From an uncultured Lachnospiraceae bacterium (GTDB taxonomy: Bacteria; Bacillota; Clostridia; Lachnospirales; Lachnospiraceae), in assembly GCA_910585215.1 (NCBI GenBank), contig CAJUDQ010000036.1, positions 1 to 12,398 of the forward strand: a stretch of DNA of 12,398 bases, written 5' to 3'. A program made the position numbers and the translations under genes. Of this stretch, positions 1 through 7,131 are shown piece after piece; positions within the stretch are counted from its first letter, which is position 1; every line of letters begins with the position of its first letter. The notes under the pieces are model-generated. The model saw nothing but the letters and a program-made list of their open reading frames with translations. It did no database searches and was not told the origin of the DNA.

Positions 1-47
1 GAGATTCTCCGGAGTGACTGGAGTTCAGACGTGTGCTCTTCCGATCT
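1..47. other. Illumina TruSeq indexed adapter left on the contig end (artifact)
   Basis: Bases 14-47 match the 34-base TruSeq read-2/index adapter (begins GTGACTGGAGTTCAGACG, ends GCTCTTCCGATCT). Bases 1-5 (GAGAT) match the end of the P7 primer. Bases 6-13 (TCTCCGGA) sit where the i7 index belongs and are the reverse complement of TCCGGAGA, which I recall as TruSeq HT index D702. All three parts are in the right order and spacing, so this is library sequence joined to the genome, not bacterial DNA. Genomic sequence starts at about base 48. Confidence 0.97.
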
Positions 48-453
48 AAAGTGTGACTGTGGACAGCAGTTCGCTTCCGCCATGACACAGATTAACAAAG
101 AAGGAAGAGGCATCCTTTTGTATATGCGACAGGAGGGCAGAGGCATCGGACTGATTAATAAATTAAAAGCATATGCCCTGCAGGATAAAGGAATGGATAC
201 TCTGGAAGCAAATCTTGCACTTGGTTTTCCGGGAGATATGAGAGAATATTTTATCGGAGCGCAGATATTAAAGGATATGGGGGTAAAGACTTTAAGGTTG
301 CTCACTAACAATCCCCACAAGGTATATGAGCTGGCAGATTATGGGATGGAGATTATTGAACGGGTTCCAATCCAGATGGAAGCAACTACACAGGATTTAT
401 TTTATTTAAAGACAAAACAGAATAAAATGGGACATTATCTGGATTATAAATAA
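48..453 (+). CDS. ribBA: GTP cyclohydrolase II, C-terminal part (ribA or ribBA), 5' truncated
   Basis: GTP cyclohydrolase II converts GTP to the pyrimidine precursor of riboflavin, releasing formate and pyrophosphate; it is a cytosolic zinc enzyme. About 135 genuine residues remain. CDCG at the left edge holds two of the three zinc cysteines; the first would lie upstream. It is followed by the catalytic stretch RQEGRGIGL, then KLKAYALQDKG, DTLEAN and LLTNNPHK, all typical of the family. The frame also opens through the adapter, where a GTG at base 31 looks like a start and adds five false residues; the true start lies beyond the contig end. Whether an N-terminal DHBP synthase domain (RibB) is fused cannot be seen; the fused RibBA form is common in Firmicutes and is my inference. 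ribH follows after 38 bases, so both belong to the riboflavin operon. Any FMN riboswitch would lie outside the window. Confidence 0.95.
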
Positions 454-491
454 GTTTATTAATTAAAAATCAATAGAAAAGAGGTTTTCAA

Positions 492-956
492 ATGAAGGTT
501 TTGGAAGGAAATTATACCGGAAAAGGGATAAAGGTAGGAATTGTAGCAGCACGTTTTAATGAATTTATTACATCAAAGCTGGTATCAGGCGCATTAGACG
601 GATTAAAACGTCATGAGGTTGAGGAAGAAGATATTGAACTGGCATGGGTACCGGGAGCGTTTGAAATTCCATTAGTGGCAAAGAAAATGGCTGACAGTAA
701 AAAGTACGATGCAGTTATTTGTCTGGGGGCAGTCATTCGCGGTGCAACATCTCATTATGATTATGTGTGCAATGAAGTGTCAAAGGGAATTGCAAGTGTA
801 GGGCTTAACAGCGGAATTCCAGTACTGTTTGGAGTAGTGACAACAGAAAATATCGAGCAGGCGATTGAGAGAGCCGGTACAAAGGCTGGAAACAAAGGAT
901 ATGACTGTGCACTTGGTGCAATTGAAATGGTAAATTTAATAAAAACTATGGAATAA
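492..956 (+). CDS. ribH: 6,7-dimethyl-8-ribityllumazine synthase
   Basis: This is the penultimate enzyme of riboflavin synthesis. It condenses 5-amino-6-ribitylamino-uracil with 3,4-dihydroxy-2-butanone 4-phosphate to give lumazine; family members usually form pentamers or 60-subunit capsids. The 154-residue length is typical. Visible hallmarks are GIVAARFNEFI near the N-terminus (aromatic F22), WVPGAFEIP (52-60), CLGAVIRGATSHYDYVC (77-93) with the catalytic His at 88, GIPVLFGVVTTEN (108-120), and R127 with K131 in the phosphate-binding ERAGTKAGNKG stretch. The ATG at 492 follows an AGAGG ribosome binding site at 482-486. It is the last gene of the riboflavin operon, and a strong hairpin begins about 20 bases after its stop. 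Nothing is missing or unusual. Confidence 0.98.
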   Translation: MKVLEGNYTGKGIKVGIVAARFNEFITSKLVSGALDGLKRHEVEEEDIELAWVPGAFEIPLVAKKMADSKKYDAVICLGAVIRGATSHYDYVCNEVSKGIASVGLNSGIPVLFGVVTTENIEQAIERAGTKAGNKGYDCALGAIEMVNLIKTME

Positions 957-976
957 TATGTATTATTTCTAATCAA

Positions 977-1028
977 AAAGAGGGTATCTTAAAATCATTT
1001 GTTTTGATGATTTTAAGATACCCTCTTT
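977..1028. terminator. Bidirectional hairpin terminator between ribH and the carbamate kinase gene
   Basis: Two perfectly complementary 22-base arms (977-998 and 1007-1028) enclose an 8-base loop. The outer part carries GAGGGTATC/GATACCCTC. On the minus strand the stem runs straight into CTTTTTGATT, a usable U-tract. On the plus strand TTTGAATATATTTTATTTT follows, which is T-rich but interrupted. It lies between two convergent genes and probably ends both. Confidence 0.92.
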
Positions 1029-1037
1029 GAATATATT

Positions 1038-1973
1038 TTATTTTGATTTGATGATTGTTCCAAATTTTCCAAGAGCGCCTTCTTTTGCTTTTGTAATATT
1101 CGTAATGACAGCAGTTCGATTTTTACCGGATTCAACAAAGTTAATTGCCGCTTCAATTTTTGGAAGCTTTGTAAGTGTTTTAAATTTGTTTTCTTCAATC
1201 AGAGCATTTGCTTCTTCAATTGTGATTTCCATTAACTCCCGTTGATTTTCCTCTCCCTTGTTGATAATCATATAATCATGGTCTGTAAGAATCAGCAGAG
1301 TAGAGGCATCCACCATATCTGCCAGCTTTGCGGCTGTATAGTCTTTTTCAATAATGGCACTTGCTCCTTTTAGACGGGTTCTCTGGTCAAGAACCGGAAT
1401 ACCGCCGCCGCCTGCTGCGATTACAATATGACCGACATCTAACAATGCCTTTACAGAATCTATTTCATAAATGTCAATAGGTTTTGGAGATGCAATAATT
1501 CTTCGATAAGCCCCGTCTTCCTCTATCACATAGTTTCCTTTCTTTTCTTCAAGTTCTGCCTCCTCTTTGGACATTCTTCGGCCAATGACCTTGGTAGGAT
1601 TATGAAACGCGGAATCAAACGGGTCTACACGTACCTGCGTAATAATGGTAGCTACAGGTTTATAAATACCTCTGTTTAATAATTCAGAGCGAATTGCATT
1701 TTGCAGGTCATAGCCTATATAACCCTGACTCATAGCGCCGCATACAGACATTGGAGCAACTGTCTGACTGGTATCAAGACGGCTGAATTCTGCCATGGCA
1801 GTCTGAATAGTGCCAACCTGAGGACCATTGCTGTGGGTAATAACGATTTCATATTTTGCCTCTGCAAGGTCTGCAATAGCTCTGGCAGCAATTTTTACTC
1901 TTTCATGCTGCTCGGGAAACGTATCGCCAAAAGCATTTCTGCCGAGGGCAACTGTAATTATATTATTTTTCAT
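1038..1973 (-). CDS. arcC: Carbamate kinase
   Basis: Carbamate kinase reversibly transfers phosphate between carbamoyl phosphate and ADP, giving ATP, ammonia and CO2; it is a cytosolic enzyme of the amino-acid-kinase fold. At 311 residues it has family length. Hallmarks are THSNGPQVG (46-54), CGAMSQGYIGY (78-88), TQVRVDPFDSAFHNPTKVIG (112-131), SPKPIDI (162-168), AAGGGGIPV (186-194), IIEKDYTAAKLADMVD (207-222), LTDHDY (229-234) and LPKIEAAINFVESG (270-283). Conserved lysines K128, K210 and K272 are present. One oddity: the first glycine loop, normally ALGGNA, reads ALGRNA (9-14). The ATG at 1973 follows an AAAGGA site. There is no arginine deiminase, ornithine carbamoyltransferase or ureide gene beside it, so its pathway (arginine, agmatine or purine/allantoin breakdown) is not shown. 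It has its own promoter downstream of the ABC-F gene. Confidence 0.93.
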   Translation of the reverse strand: MKNNIITVALGRNAFGDTFPEQHERVKIAARAIADLAEAKYEIVITHSNGPQVGTIQTAMAEFSRLDTSQTVAPMSVCGAMSQGYIGYDLQNAIRSELLNRGIYKPVATIITQVRVDPFDSAFHNPTKVIGRRMSKEEAELEEKKGNYVIEEDGAYRRIIASPKPIDIYEIDSVKALLDVGHIVIAAGGGGIPVLDQRTRLKGASAIIEKDYTAAKLADMVDASTLLILTDHDYMIINKGEENQRELMEITIEEANALIEENKFKTLTKLPKIEAAINFVESGKNRTAVITNITKAKEGALGKFGTIIKSK

Positions 1974-2012
1974 TCTGGTGTAATCCTTTCACAATAAATT
2001 TGTATTGGTTAG

Positions 2013-2041
2013 AGTATAACTTATAATCAACATTTTTTCAA
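2013..2041 (-). promoter_or_regulatory. Sigma-A-type promoter for the carbamate kinase gene
   Basis: Read on the minus strand, TTGAAA (2041-2036), a 17-base spacer and TATACT (2018-2013) form a near-consensus promoter about 40 bases upstream of the carbamate kinase ATG. It suggests transcription independent of the ABC-F gene upstream. Confidence 0.72.
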
Positions 2042-2077
2042 TATTTAAAATGATTTTATCGACAATCGGCACACACT

Positions 2078-3994
2078 TTATTTGTTTGCTGTAAGCAGCA
2101 TCTGTTCCCAGCTTTCATAAAGCCCGCTTAAAACTTCTGAGACCGTCTCTAAATTTTTTTGTACCTCCATACATTTTTCCGGTACAGTATACACCTCTTC
2201 CTTTGTGAGCATTTCATTTAATTCTTCTATTTTCTGCTCGGTTTCTGTAATTTTTTCTTCTGTCCTTTTTATATCATTTTCCAGCTTTCTTTTTCTTGCC
2301 TGTTCTTCTTTCTGAGATTTCCAGTCTTCCTTTGAAGCAGAACTGCTGCCTGTTTCGTTTTTGAGAATCGGTGCTGTACGTTCCAAAAGCTGTTCATGTT
2401 TTTCAAGATAATAGTCATAGTTTCCCAGATAAGAGGTAAGAGTCTGTTCTTCCAAATCAAGGATTCTGGTAGCAGTACGATTAATAAAGTACCTGTCATG
2501 AGACACATATAAGACAGTTCCGGTATAGTCATTCAAAGCATCCTCAAGAATCTCTTTTGACTGGATATCCAGATGATTTGTAGGTTCATCAAGAATAATA
2601 AAATTTGCATTGGACAGCATAAGTTTCGCCAGAGAAACTCTGCCCCGTTCACCACCGCTTAAATCTCCAATCAGTTTAAAAACATCTTCACCGGTAAAAA
2701 GAAAAGCAGCAAGCACATTTCTTATTTCTGTATTGGTCAAATTCGGATAAGCATCGGAAATTTCATCAAAAATAGTTTTATCCATATCAAGCACATGATG
2801 TTCCTGGTCATAATAGCCGATATTCACTTTACTGCCAAGAAAAATTTCACCGGAATCCGGCAAAATCAAATGGTTGATAATTTTTAAAATTGTGGTTTTT
2901 CCAGTTCCATTATTTCCAATAATCGCAACTTTTTCTCCCCGTTTTATCTGAAAATCAAGATTTTTAAAAAGCATTTTCGAACCAAATGCTTTGGAAAGTC
3001 CTTCTACCGTAAGCACATCATTTCCGCTTAAAACCTTTGGTTCAAGACAAAAACGCATAGTTTTATCAGGACCGGCCGGCTTGTCCAATACCTCTATTTT
3101 ATCCAGCATTTTCTGTCTGCTTTCTGCCCGTTTTATGGATTTTTCACGATTAAAGGAGCGCAGCTTTGTAATCACCTCCTCCTGATGCCGGATTTCTCTC
3201 TGCTGATTGATATAGTGCTTCAGCTCTTCATCGCGAAGCAGAGCTTTTTTATTTGCATAATCTGTATAGTTTCCCAAAAAAACGGTTACTTTGCTTTTAT
3301 CAATCTCAACAACCTTTGAAACTACTTTATCCAGAAAATAACGGTCATGCGCTACAATAATAACTGTTCCATTATAGTTGGAAAGATAGTTTTCGAGCCA
3401 TGTAATAGAACCGATATCCAGATGATTCGTAGGCTCGTCAAGAAGAATAATATCCGGTTTGGACAACAGAAGCTTTCCAAGGGAAACTCTGGTTTTTTGA
3501 CCACCGGAAAGAGTAGAAATAGATTTCTGAAATTCTTCTTCTGTAAATCCAAGCCCTTTTAGTACTCCTGTAATTTCACTTTTACAGGCATAACCGTTTT
3601 GAAGCTCAAACTGGTGGGTGAGATTAGTATAGGTTTTCAGAGTATTTTCCAGCTCTTCACCGTTTAATGTCTTCATCTGAAGTTCCAGACTTCTCATTTT
3701 TCGTTCCATATCAAGAATTTCTTTTTTTACTGTCAGAAGTTCTTCATAAATACTGTTTTCAGAAGAAACATCCTGATGCTGTGCAAGATAGCCGATGCTG
3801 GCATCTTTTGCTATAATAACTTCTCCACTGTCCGCCGGCAGCTCCTTCATAATAATTTTTAAAAGAGTGGATTTTCCAGCTCCATTTATACCTACTACAG
3901 CGATTTTTTCGTGTTCATTTGCAATAAAAGAACACTTTGAAAGAATTGTGTTTCCGTCAAAGGATTTTTCAATATTATTACATGACAATATCAT
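2078..3994 (-). CDS. ABC-F family ATPase, YdiF-like ribosome-associated protein
   Basis: A soluble protein with two ATP-binding cassettes and no membrane segments, the plan of ABC-F proteins, which bind the ribosomal E site and relieve stalled translation or protect against ribosome-targeting antibiotics. Cassette 1: Walker A GINGAGKST (35-43), LSGGQ (162-166), DEPTNHLD (186-193), H-loop His216. A charged linker (about 243-320) follows, the P-site-tRNA-interaction region. Cassette 2: GNNGTGKTT (360-368), LSGGE (445-449), DEPTNHLD (469-476), H-loop His499. The last 80 or so residues (555-635) are a Lys/Glu-rich predicted coiled coil. Length 638 and this tail fit Bacillus YdiF better than shorter EttA-type members. 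The position next to rex agrees, since I recall ydiF lying close to rex in B. subtilis as well. Start ATG 3994 has GAGGTAA upstream. A resistance role cannot be judged from sequence. Confidence 0.93.
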   Translation of the reverse strand: MILSCNNIEKSFDGNTILSKCSFIANEHEKIAVVGINGAGKSTLLKIIMKELPADSGEVIIAKDASIGYLAQHQDVSSENSIYEELLTVKKEILDMERKMRSLELQMKTLNGEELENTLKTYTNLTHQFELQNGYACKSEITGVLKGLGFTEEEFQKSISTLSGGQKTRVSLGKLLLSKPDIILLDEPTNHLDIGSITWLENYLSNYNGTVIIVAHDRYFLDKVVSKVVEIDKSKVTVFLGNYTDYANKKALLRDEELKHYINQQREIRHQEEVITKLRSFNREKSIKRAESRQKMLDKIEVLDKPAGPDKTMRFCLEPKVLSGNDVLTVEGLSKAFGSKMLFKNLDFQIKRGEKVAIIGNNGTGKTTILKIINHLILPDSGEIFLGSKVNIGYYDQEHHVLDMDKTIFDEISDAYPNLTNTEIRNVLAAFLFTGEDVFKLIGDLSGGERGRVSLAKLMLSNANFIILDEPTNHLDIQSKEILEDALNDYTGTVLYVSHDRYFINRTATRILDLEEQTLTSYLGNYDYYLEKHEQLLERTAPILKNETGSSSASKEDWKSQKEEQARKRKLENDIKRTEEKITETEQKIEELNEMLTKEEVYTVPEKCMEVQKNLETVSEVLSGLYESWEQMLLTANK

Positions 3995-4043
3995 AATATA
4001 TTTACCTCATTATTATCAATTTTTTATGGCTTTCACGATAAAC

Positions 4044-4072
4044 ATCATATCATAAAATTCAGATTACGGCAA
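4044..4072 (-). promoter_or_regulatory. Promoter for the ABC-F gene
   Basis: On the minus strand TTGCCG (4072-4067), a 17-base spacer and TATGAT (4049-4044) lie about 50 bases upstream of the ABC-F start, matching 4 of 6 and 5 of 6 consensus bases. It diverges from the rex promoter. Confidence 0.6.
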
Positions 4073-4161
4073 CTTGTAGTTGGCGCCGATTCGTCTTACC
4101 ACTTATAAAGATTTGAAAATTTTCGGCACATTTTGTTAAATAAAATAAATCGAAAAATCAT

Positions 4162-4179
4162 TTGTTTGAAATTTGACAA
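4162..4179. promoter_or_regulatory. Putative Rex operator overlapping the rex -35 element
   Basis: The 18 bases TTGTTTGAAATTTGACAA fit the Rex-box plan TTGTTAA-N4-TTAACAA at 11 of 14 defined positions, including both outer TTGT/ACAA half-site ends. The reverse strand has the half-site TTGTCAA, close to TTGTGAA. The right half lies on the -35 hexamer of rex, where a bound repressor would block RNA polymerase. Autoregulation is known for Rex in other Gram-positives; here it is inferred from position and sequence. Confidence 0.55.
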
Positions 4180-4201
4180 TCTGTAAAAATAATACTATAC
4201 T
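4173..4201 (+). promoter_or_regulatory. Strong sigma-A-type promoter of the rex operon
   Basis: TTGACA (4173-4178, perfect -35), a 17-base spacer and TATACT (4196-4201, 5 of 6) lie 41 bases upstream of the rex ATG. A very AT-rich stretch (about 4130-4165) directly upstream could act as an UP element. It probably drives rex and the three genes after it, since no other clear promoter or terminator appears before 8388. Confidence 0.85.
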
Positions 4202-4242
4202 TACAAAGAAACAATATATCAATTAAGATTGAGGTGAGCAAT

Positions 4243-4869
4243 ATGGAGAATATACCAAATGCAGTCGTAAAAAGACTTCCCATGTATTACAGGCATTTGG
4301 GAGAGCTTAAGGAATCGGGAGTAGAGAGGATTTCTTCGGGCGAATTGAGTGAAAGAATGAATGTGACCGCCTCACAGATTCGACAGGATTTGAATCATTT
4401 TGGAGGTTTTGGACAACAGGGGTATGGATATAATGTAGAATCCTTGCATACAATTATCGGGAATATTCTTGGATTAAATAAAAAGTATCATGTAATTATT
4501 GTAGGTGCTGGTAATCTTGGAAGAGCGCTTGCCAATTATACAAACTTTGAAAAAAGCGGATTTGTAATTACAGGTATCTTTGACATCAATCCGGATTTAA
4601 AAGGTGAAATTATTCGGAATGTATCTGTTTCTCATATAGATGAGCTGGAAACATTTCTAAAAAGGAACAAAGTTGATATTGCTGCGCTTACAGTGCCAAA
4701 AGCTGTTGCAGCAGGGCTTGCTGACAGGATGGTAAAGTTTGGAGTAAACGCTTTCTGGAATTTTGCACATGTAGATTTAAAGGTTCCAGAACATGTCATT
4801 GTGGAAAGTGTACACCTTTCCGACAGTCTTATGAGACTTTCATACAGTTTGTCAAATTTGGAAAAATAG
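4243..4869 (+). CDS. rex: Redox-sensing transcriptional repressor Rex
   Basis: Rex is a homodimeric repressor that leaves its operators when NADH rises, turning on fermentative NADH-consuming pathways. Residues 1-80 form the winged-helix DNA-binding domain, with RLPMYYRHL (11-19), SGELSERMNVTASQIRQDL (32-50) and FGQQGYGYNV (56-65). The Rossmann domain follows with the NADH loop GAGNLG (88-93) and acidic D114 in FDINPDLKG. The C-terminus VESVHLSDSLMRLSYSLSNL is the helix normally swapped into the partner subunit. I chose ATG 4243 (208 residues): an in-frame GTG at 4234 exists, but it lies inside GAGGTGAG, which is the ribosome binding site 6 bases before this ATG. Its promoter carries a candidate Rex box, and the neighbouring nnr gene also concerns NADH. 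Confidence 0.97.
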   Translation: MENIPNAVVKRLPMYYRHLGELKESGVERISSGELSERMNVTASQIRQDLNHFGGFGQQGYGYNVESLHTIIGNILGLNKKYHVIIVGAGNLGRALANYTNFEKSGFVITGIFDINPDLKGEIIRNVSVSHIDELETFLKRNKVDIAALTVPKAVAAGLADRMVKFGVNAFWNFAHVDLKVPEHVIVESVHLSDSLMRLSYSLSNLEK

Positions 4870-4925
4870 AGCTTATTATGATTGGAAACTTATTATCAGA
4901 AATTTATTATTAGGAAGGGAATATC

Positions 4926-5561
4926 ATGTCAAGAAACAGAGATGAAAATGAAAGCAGGTATGAAAGAATACTGCTGAGGATTCAAAATCTTCGGCTACCA
5001 CTTCTTACCCTGGACAGAAAGTGGCATTTGCTTTTTAACGGCGAAAAACCAAAAACGATTCAGGGAATTGAAAAAGATTTGAATGAAACACTGAAAAATC
5101 AAGCAAGAATAAAAGAAGAAAAAAAGAAACTAAACCATTTAAAGCATCAGCTTATGCAGCAGATTGTCGGAAATATGAATGCACCGGAGGAATCAACAAA
5201 ATTTCGGGTAATGGAAAAAAGCAGAGATTTAATTGAGGAAATCAATGATAAACTGATTCTTCTGGAAAATGATGAACTGGATATTCCAATAAAATTGAGA
5301 GAAAAAAATGCCGAGCTGGCGTTTGAAACCATGGAGTTGTTTTATGACGGCATTGCGGAGGATTTGGAGGAAATCACCGAGCTGGAGCAATGGATTAAAG
5401 CAACAAGGGAAGAATTAAAGCAACGGATTCGCCTGTATGATGAAAAGGTTCGAAAGACAAAAAATATTACTTCTTATTTTGATAATCTTTTGGGACCAGA
5501 TATTACACATATGTATGTAAATTACATAAACGGGGTGGAAGATGATGAGGATGAGGATTAG
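4926..5561 (+). CDS. Unrecognised charged coiled-coil protein between rex and nnr
   Basis: I do not recognise this 211-residue protein. It has no signal peptide, membrane segment or metal or nucleotide motif. It is very rich in Glu, Lys, Arg and Leu and should be almost all helix. Residues about 50-80 (KNQARIKEEKKKLNHLKHQ) and 95-185 look like coiled coil, broken around residues 85-92 (NAPEESTK). The N-terminal part has a more hydrophobic, possibly folded stretch (LRLPLLTLDRKWHLLFNGEK). The C-terminus has YFDNLLGPDITHMYVNYING followed by an acidic tail DDEDED. The start ATG 4926 has AGGAAGGGA a few bases upstream. It lies 56 bases after rex and 24 before nnr on the same strand, with no terminator, so it is probably co-transcribed with them. 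Codon use resembles the neighbours. A scaffold or partner role is possible but not shown. Confidence 0.85.
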   Translation: MSRNRDENESRYERILLRIQNLRLPLLTLDRKWHLLFNGEKPKTIQGIEKDLNETLKNQARIKEEKKKLNHLKHQLMQQIVGNMNAPEESTKFRVMEKSRDLIEEINDKLILLENDELDIPIKLREKNAELAFETMELFYDGIAEDLEEITELEQWIKATREELKQRIRLYDEKVRKTKNITSYFDNLLGPDITHMYVNYINGVEDDEDED

Positions 5562-5585
5562 CAAAAACAGCGAAAGGAGCAGTAA

Positions 5586-7082
5586 ATGGAATATATATTA
5601 ACAGGGAAGGATATGAAAGCGCTTGACAGATATACTATCGAAAAAATAGGAATTCCTTCTCTTGTTTTGATGGAAAATGCTGCAAGGTCCGTCGTACAAT
5701 ATATTACAGATAAAAAGCTTTTTCGAAAAATATTGATTGTATGTGGAGTAGGAAATAATGGGGCTGACGGCTTGTGTATTTATCGTATTTTAAAAATTCA
5801 GGGAGTTTCATGCGATTGTATGATTGTGGGAGATGAGAAGAAGGCAACAGAGGAATTTTGTATACAAAAAAAGATTCTGGAACACTTATCCTTTGAGTTA
5901 TTAAAAGAATGTGAGTTTGAAAGATACGATGCGATAGTGGATGCTCTTTTTGGAGTAGGGCTTTCAAGAACTGTTACAGGAATTTTTGCAACCACCATTC
6001 AAAAAATTAATGCTGCAAACGCTTATATTTATGCGGTGGATATACCCTCTGGAATCAGTTCTGATACAGGGGAAGTCTGTGGCTGTGCTGTAAAGGCGGA
6101 CCGTACAGTTACTTTTGGATATCGAAAAACAGGAACCGTACGTTATCCGGGAAAAAAATACTGTGGACATCTTCTGGTCAGCGACATTGGATATTCAAAT
6201 CAGATTTGTGAGCTCTTGGAATTTCAGAGAAAATATTGTACGGATGAAGACCTGAAAAATATTCCAAAACGTGACAGCAGCGGTAATAAAGGAACCTTTG
6301 GCAAAATTCTGATGATTGCCGGTTCAGAAAAGTATTCCGGCGCTGCAATATTGTCCTGTAAAGCGGCATATCGAACAGGTGCCGGCATGGTAAAGCTGGT
6401 GACACATAAAGAAAATAAACCCATATTTGGAAGAGCTGTTCCAGAGGCATTGTCGCTGTTTTATGGAGAGGAAGAGAAAGACTTTCAAGAGGAACTGGAA
6501 AACAGTATACAATGGGCCGATGTCATAGCTGTGGGACCAGGATTATCCCAAAGCAAAAAAGCAAAAGAACTTCTTGAATGCATTCTGAATCATTATAATG
6601 GAAAAAGAGTGATTCTGGATGCAGATGCACTTAATCTCCTTTCACAGAATGAATCATTGAAAGATAAACTTTCGCCGACAATGATTTTAACTCCTCATCT
6701 GATGGAAATGGCAAGGCTTACAGGAAAAAATTTAAACGAAATCAGAGAATATCCGGAAGAGACGGCAATGGATTTTGCCAATCAGTATCACTGTAATATT
6801 GTATTGAAGGATGCTGTGACAATCAGCACAGACGGAAAAGAGTTATTTTATAATCTCTCAGGAAATTCAGGAATGGCTACTGCTGGAAGCGGAGATGTTT
6901 TAACAGGGATTCTTGCCTCTGCTGCCATATGGAAGCTGCCTGTTCAACAGGTAATGGCACTGGGCGTTTTTATTCATGGAAAAGCAGGTGATTTAACGGC
7001 AAAAAAATATGGAGAATATGGAATGACTGCAAATGATATGATAAATAAACTGTCCTTTATAGGAACAAAAAAGCTGGTATAA
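5586..7082 (+). CDS. nnr: Bifunctional NAD(P)H-hydrate epimerase / ADP-dependent NAD(P)H-hydrate dehydratase
   Basis: Repairs NADHX and NADPHX, the hydrated, inactive forms of the cofactors. The epimerase interconverts the R and S forms; the dehydratase restores NAD(P)H using ADP. Residues 1-215 are the YjeF_N epimerase domain: GIPSLVLMENAAR (22-34), CGVGNNGADGLCIYR (53-67), DALFGVGLSRTVTG (119-132), VDIPSGISSDTG (151-162), FGYRKTGTVRYPG (177-189). Residues 230-498 are the ribokinase-like dehydratase domain: NKGTFGKILMIAGS (234-247), VGPGLS (316-321), DADALN (345-350), and NLSGNSGMATAGSGDVLTG (423-441) with the catalytic Asp at 437. Two loops vary: GNNGADG replaces the commoner GNNGGDG, and TPHLMEM replaces TPHPGEM. 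The full two-domain length (498) is typical. AAAGGAG precedes ATG 5586. A holo-ACP synthase gene, often a neighbour in related clusters, is absent here. Confidence 0.96.
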   Translation: MEYILTGKDMKALDRYTIEKIGIPSLVLMENAARSVVQYITDKKLFRKILIVCGVGNNGADGLCIYRILKIQGVSCDCMIVGDEKKATEEFCIQKKILEHLSFELLKECEFERYDAIVDALFGVGLSRTVTGIFATTIQKINAANAYIYAVDIPSGISSDTGEVCGCAVKADRTVTFGYRKTGTVRYPGKKYCGHLLVSDIGYSNQICELLEFQRKYCTDEDLKNIPKRDSSGNKGTFGKILMIAGSEKYSGAAILSCKAAYRTGAGMVKLVTHKENKPIFGRAVPEALSLFYGEEEKDFQEELENSIQWADVIAVGPGLSQSKKAKELLECILNHYNGKRVILDADALNLLSQNESLKDKLSPTMILTPHLMEMARLTGKNLNEIREYPEETAMDFANQYHCNIVLKDAVTISTDGKELFYNLSGNSGMATAGSGDVLTGILASAAIWKLPVQQVMALGVFIHGKAGDLTAKKYGEYGMTANDMINKLSFIGTKKLV

Positions 7083-7131
7083 ATGATAATCGAAGCTATC
7101 AACAGAAAATAGAACAAAGAGGTAATAAATT

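Noticed and set aside
1979..1997. Rex half-site TTGTGAA before the carbamate kinase gene
   Set aside because: The left half is perfect on the minus strand, but the other half does not match at the required spacing, and AAAGGA there serves as the ribosome binding site.
4234..4242. GTG at 4234 as the start of rex
   Set aside because: It lies within the GAGGTGAG ribosome binding site of the ATG at 4243, which matches the usual Rex N-terminus.
5704..6512. Several 60-95 codon reading frames on the minus strand inside nnr
   Set aside because: They lie wholly within a clearly coding gene, are rich in Phe, Cys and His as antisense frames tend to be, and lack ribosome binding sites or recognisable domains.
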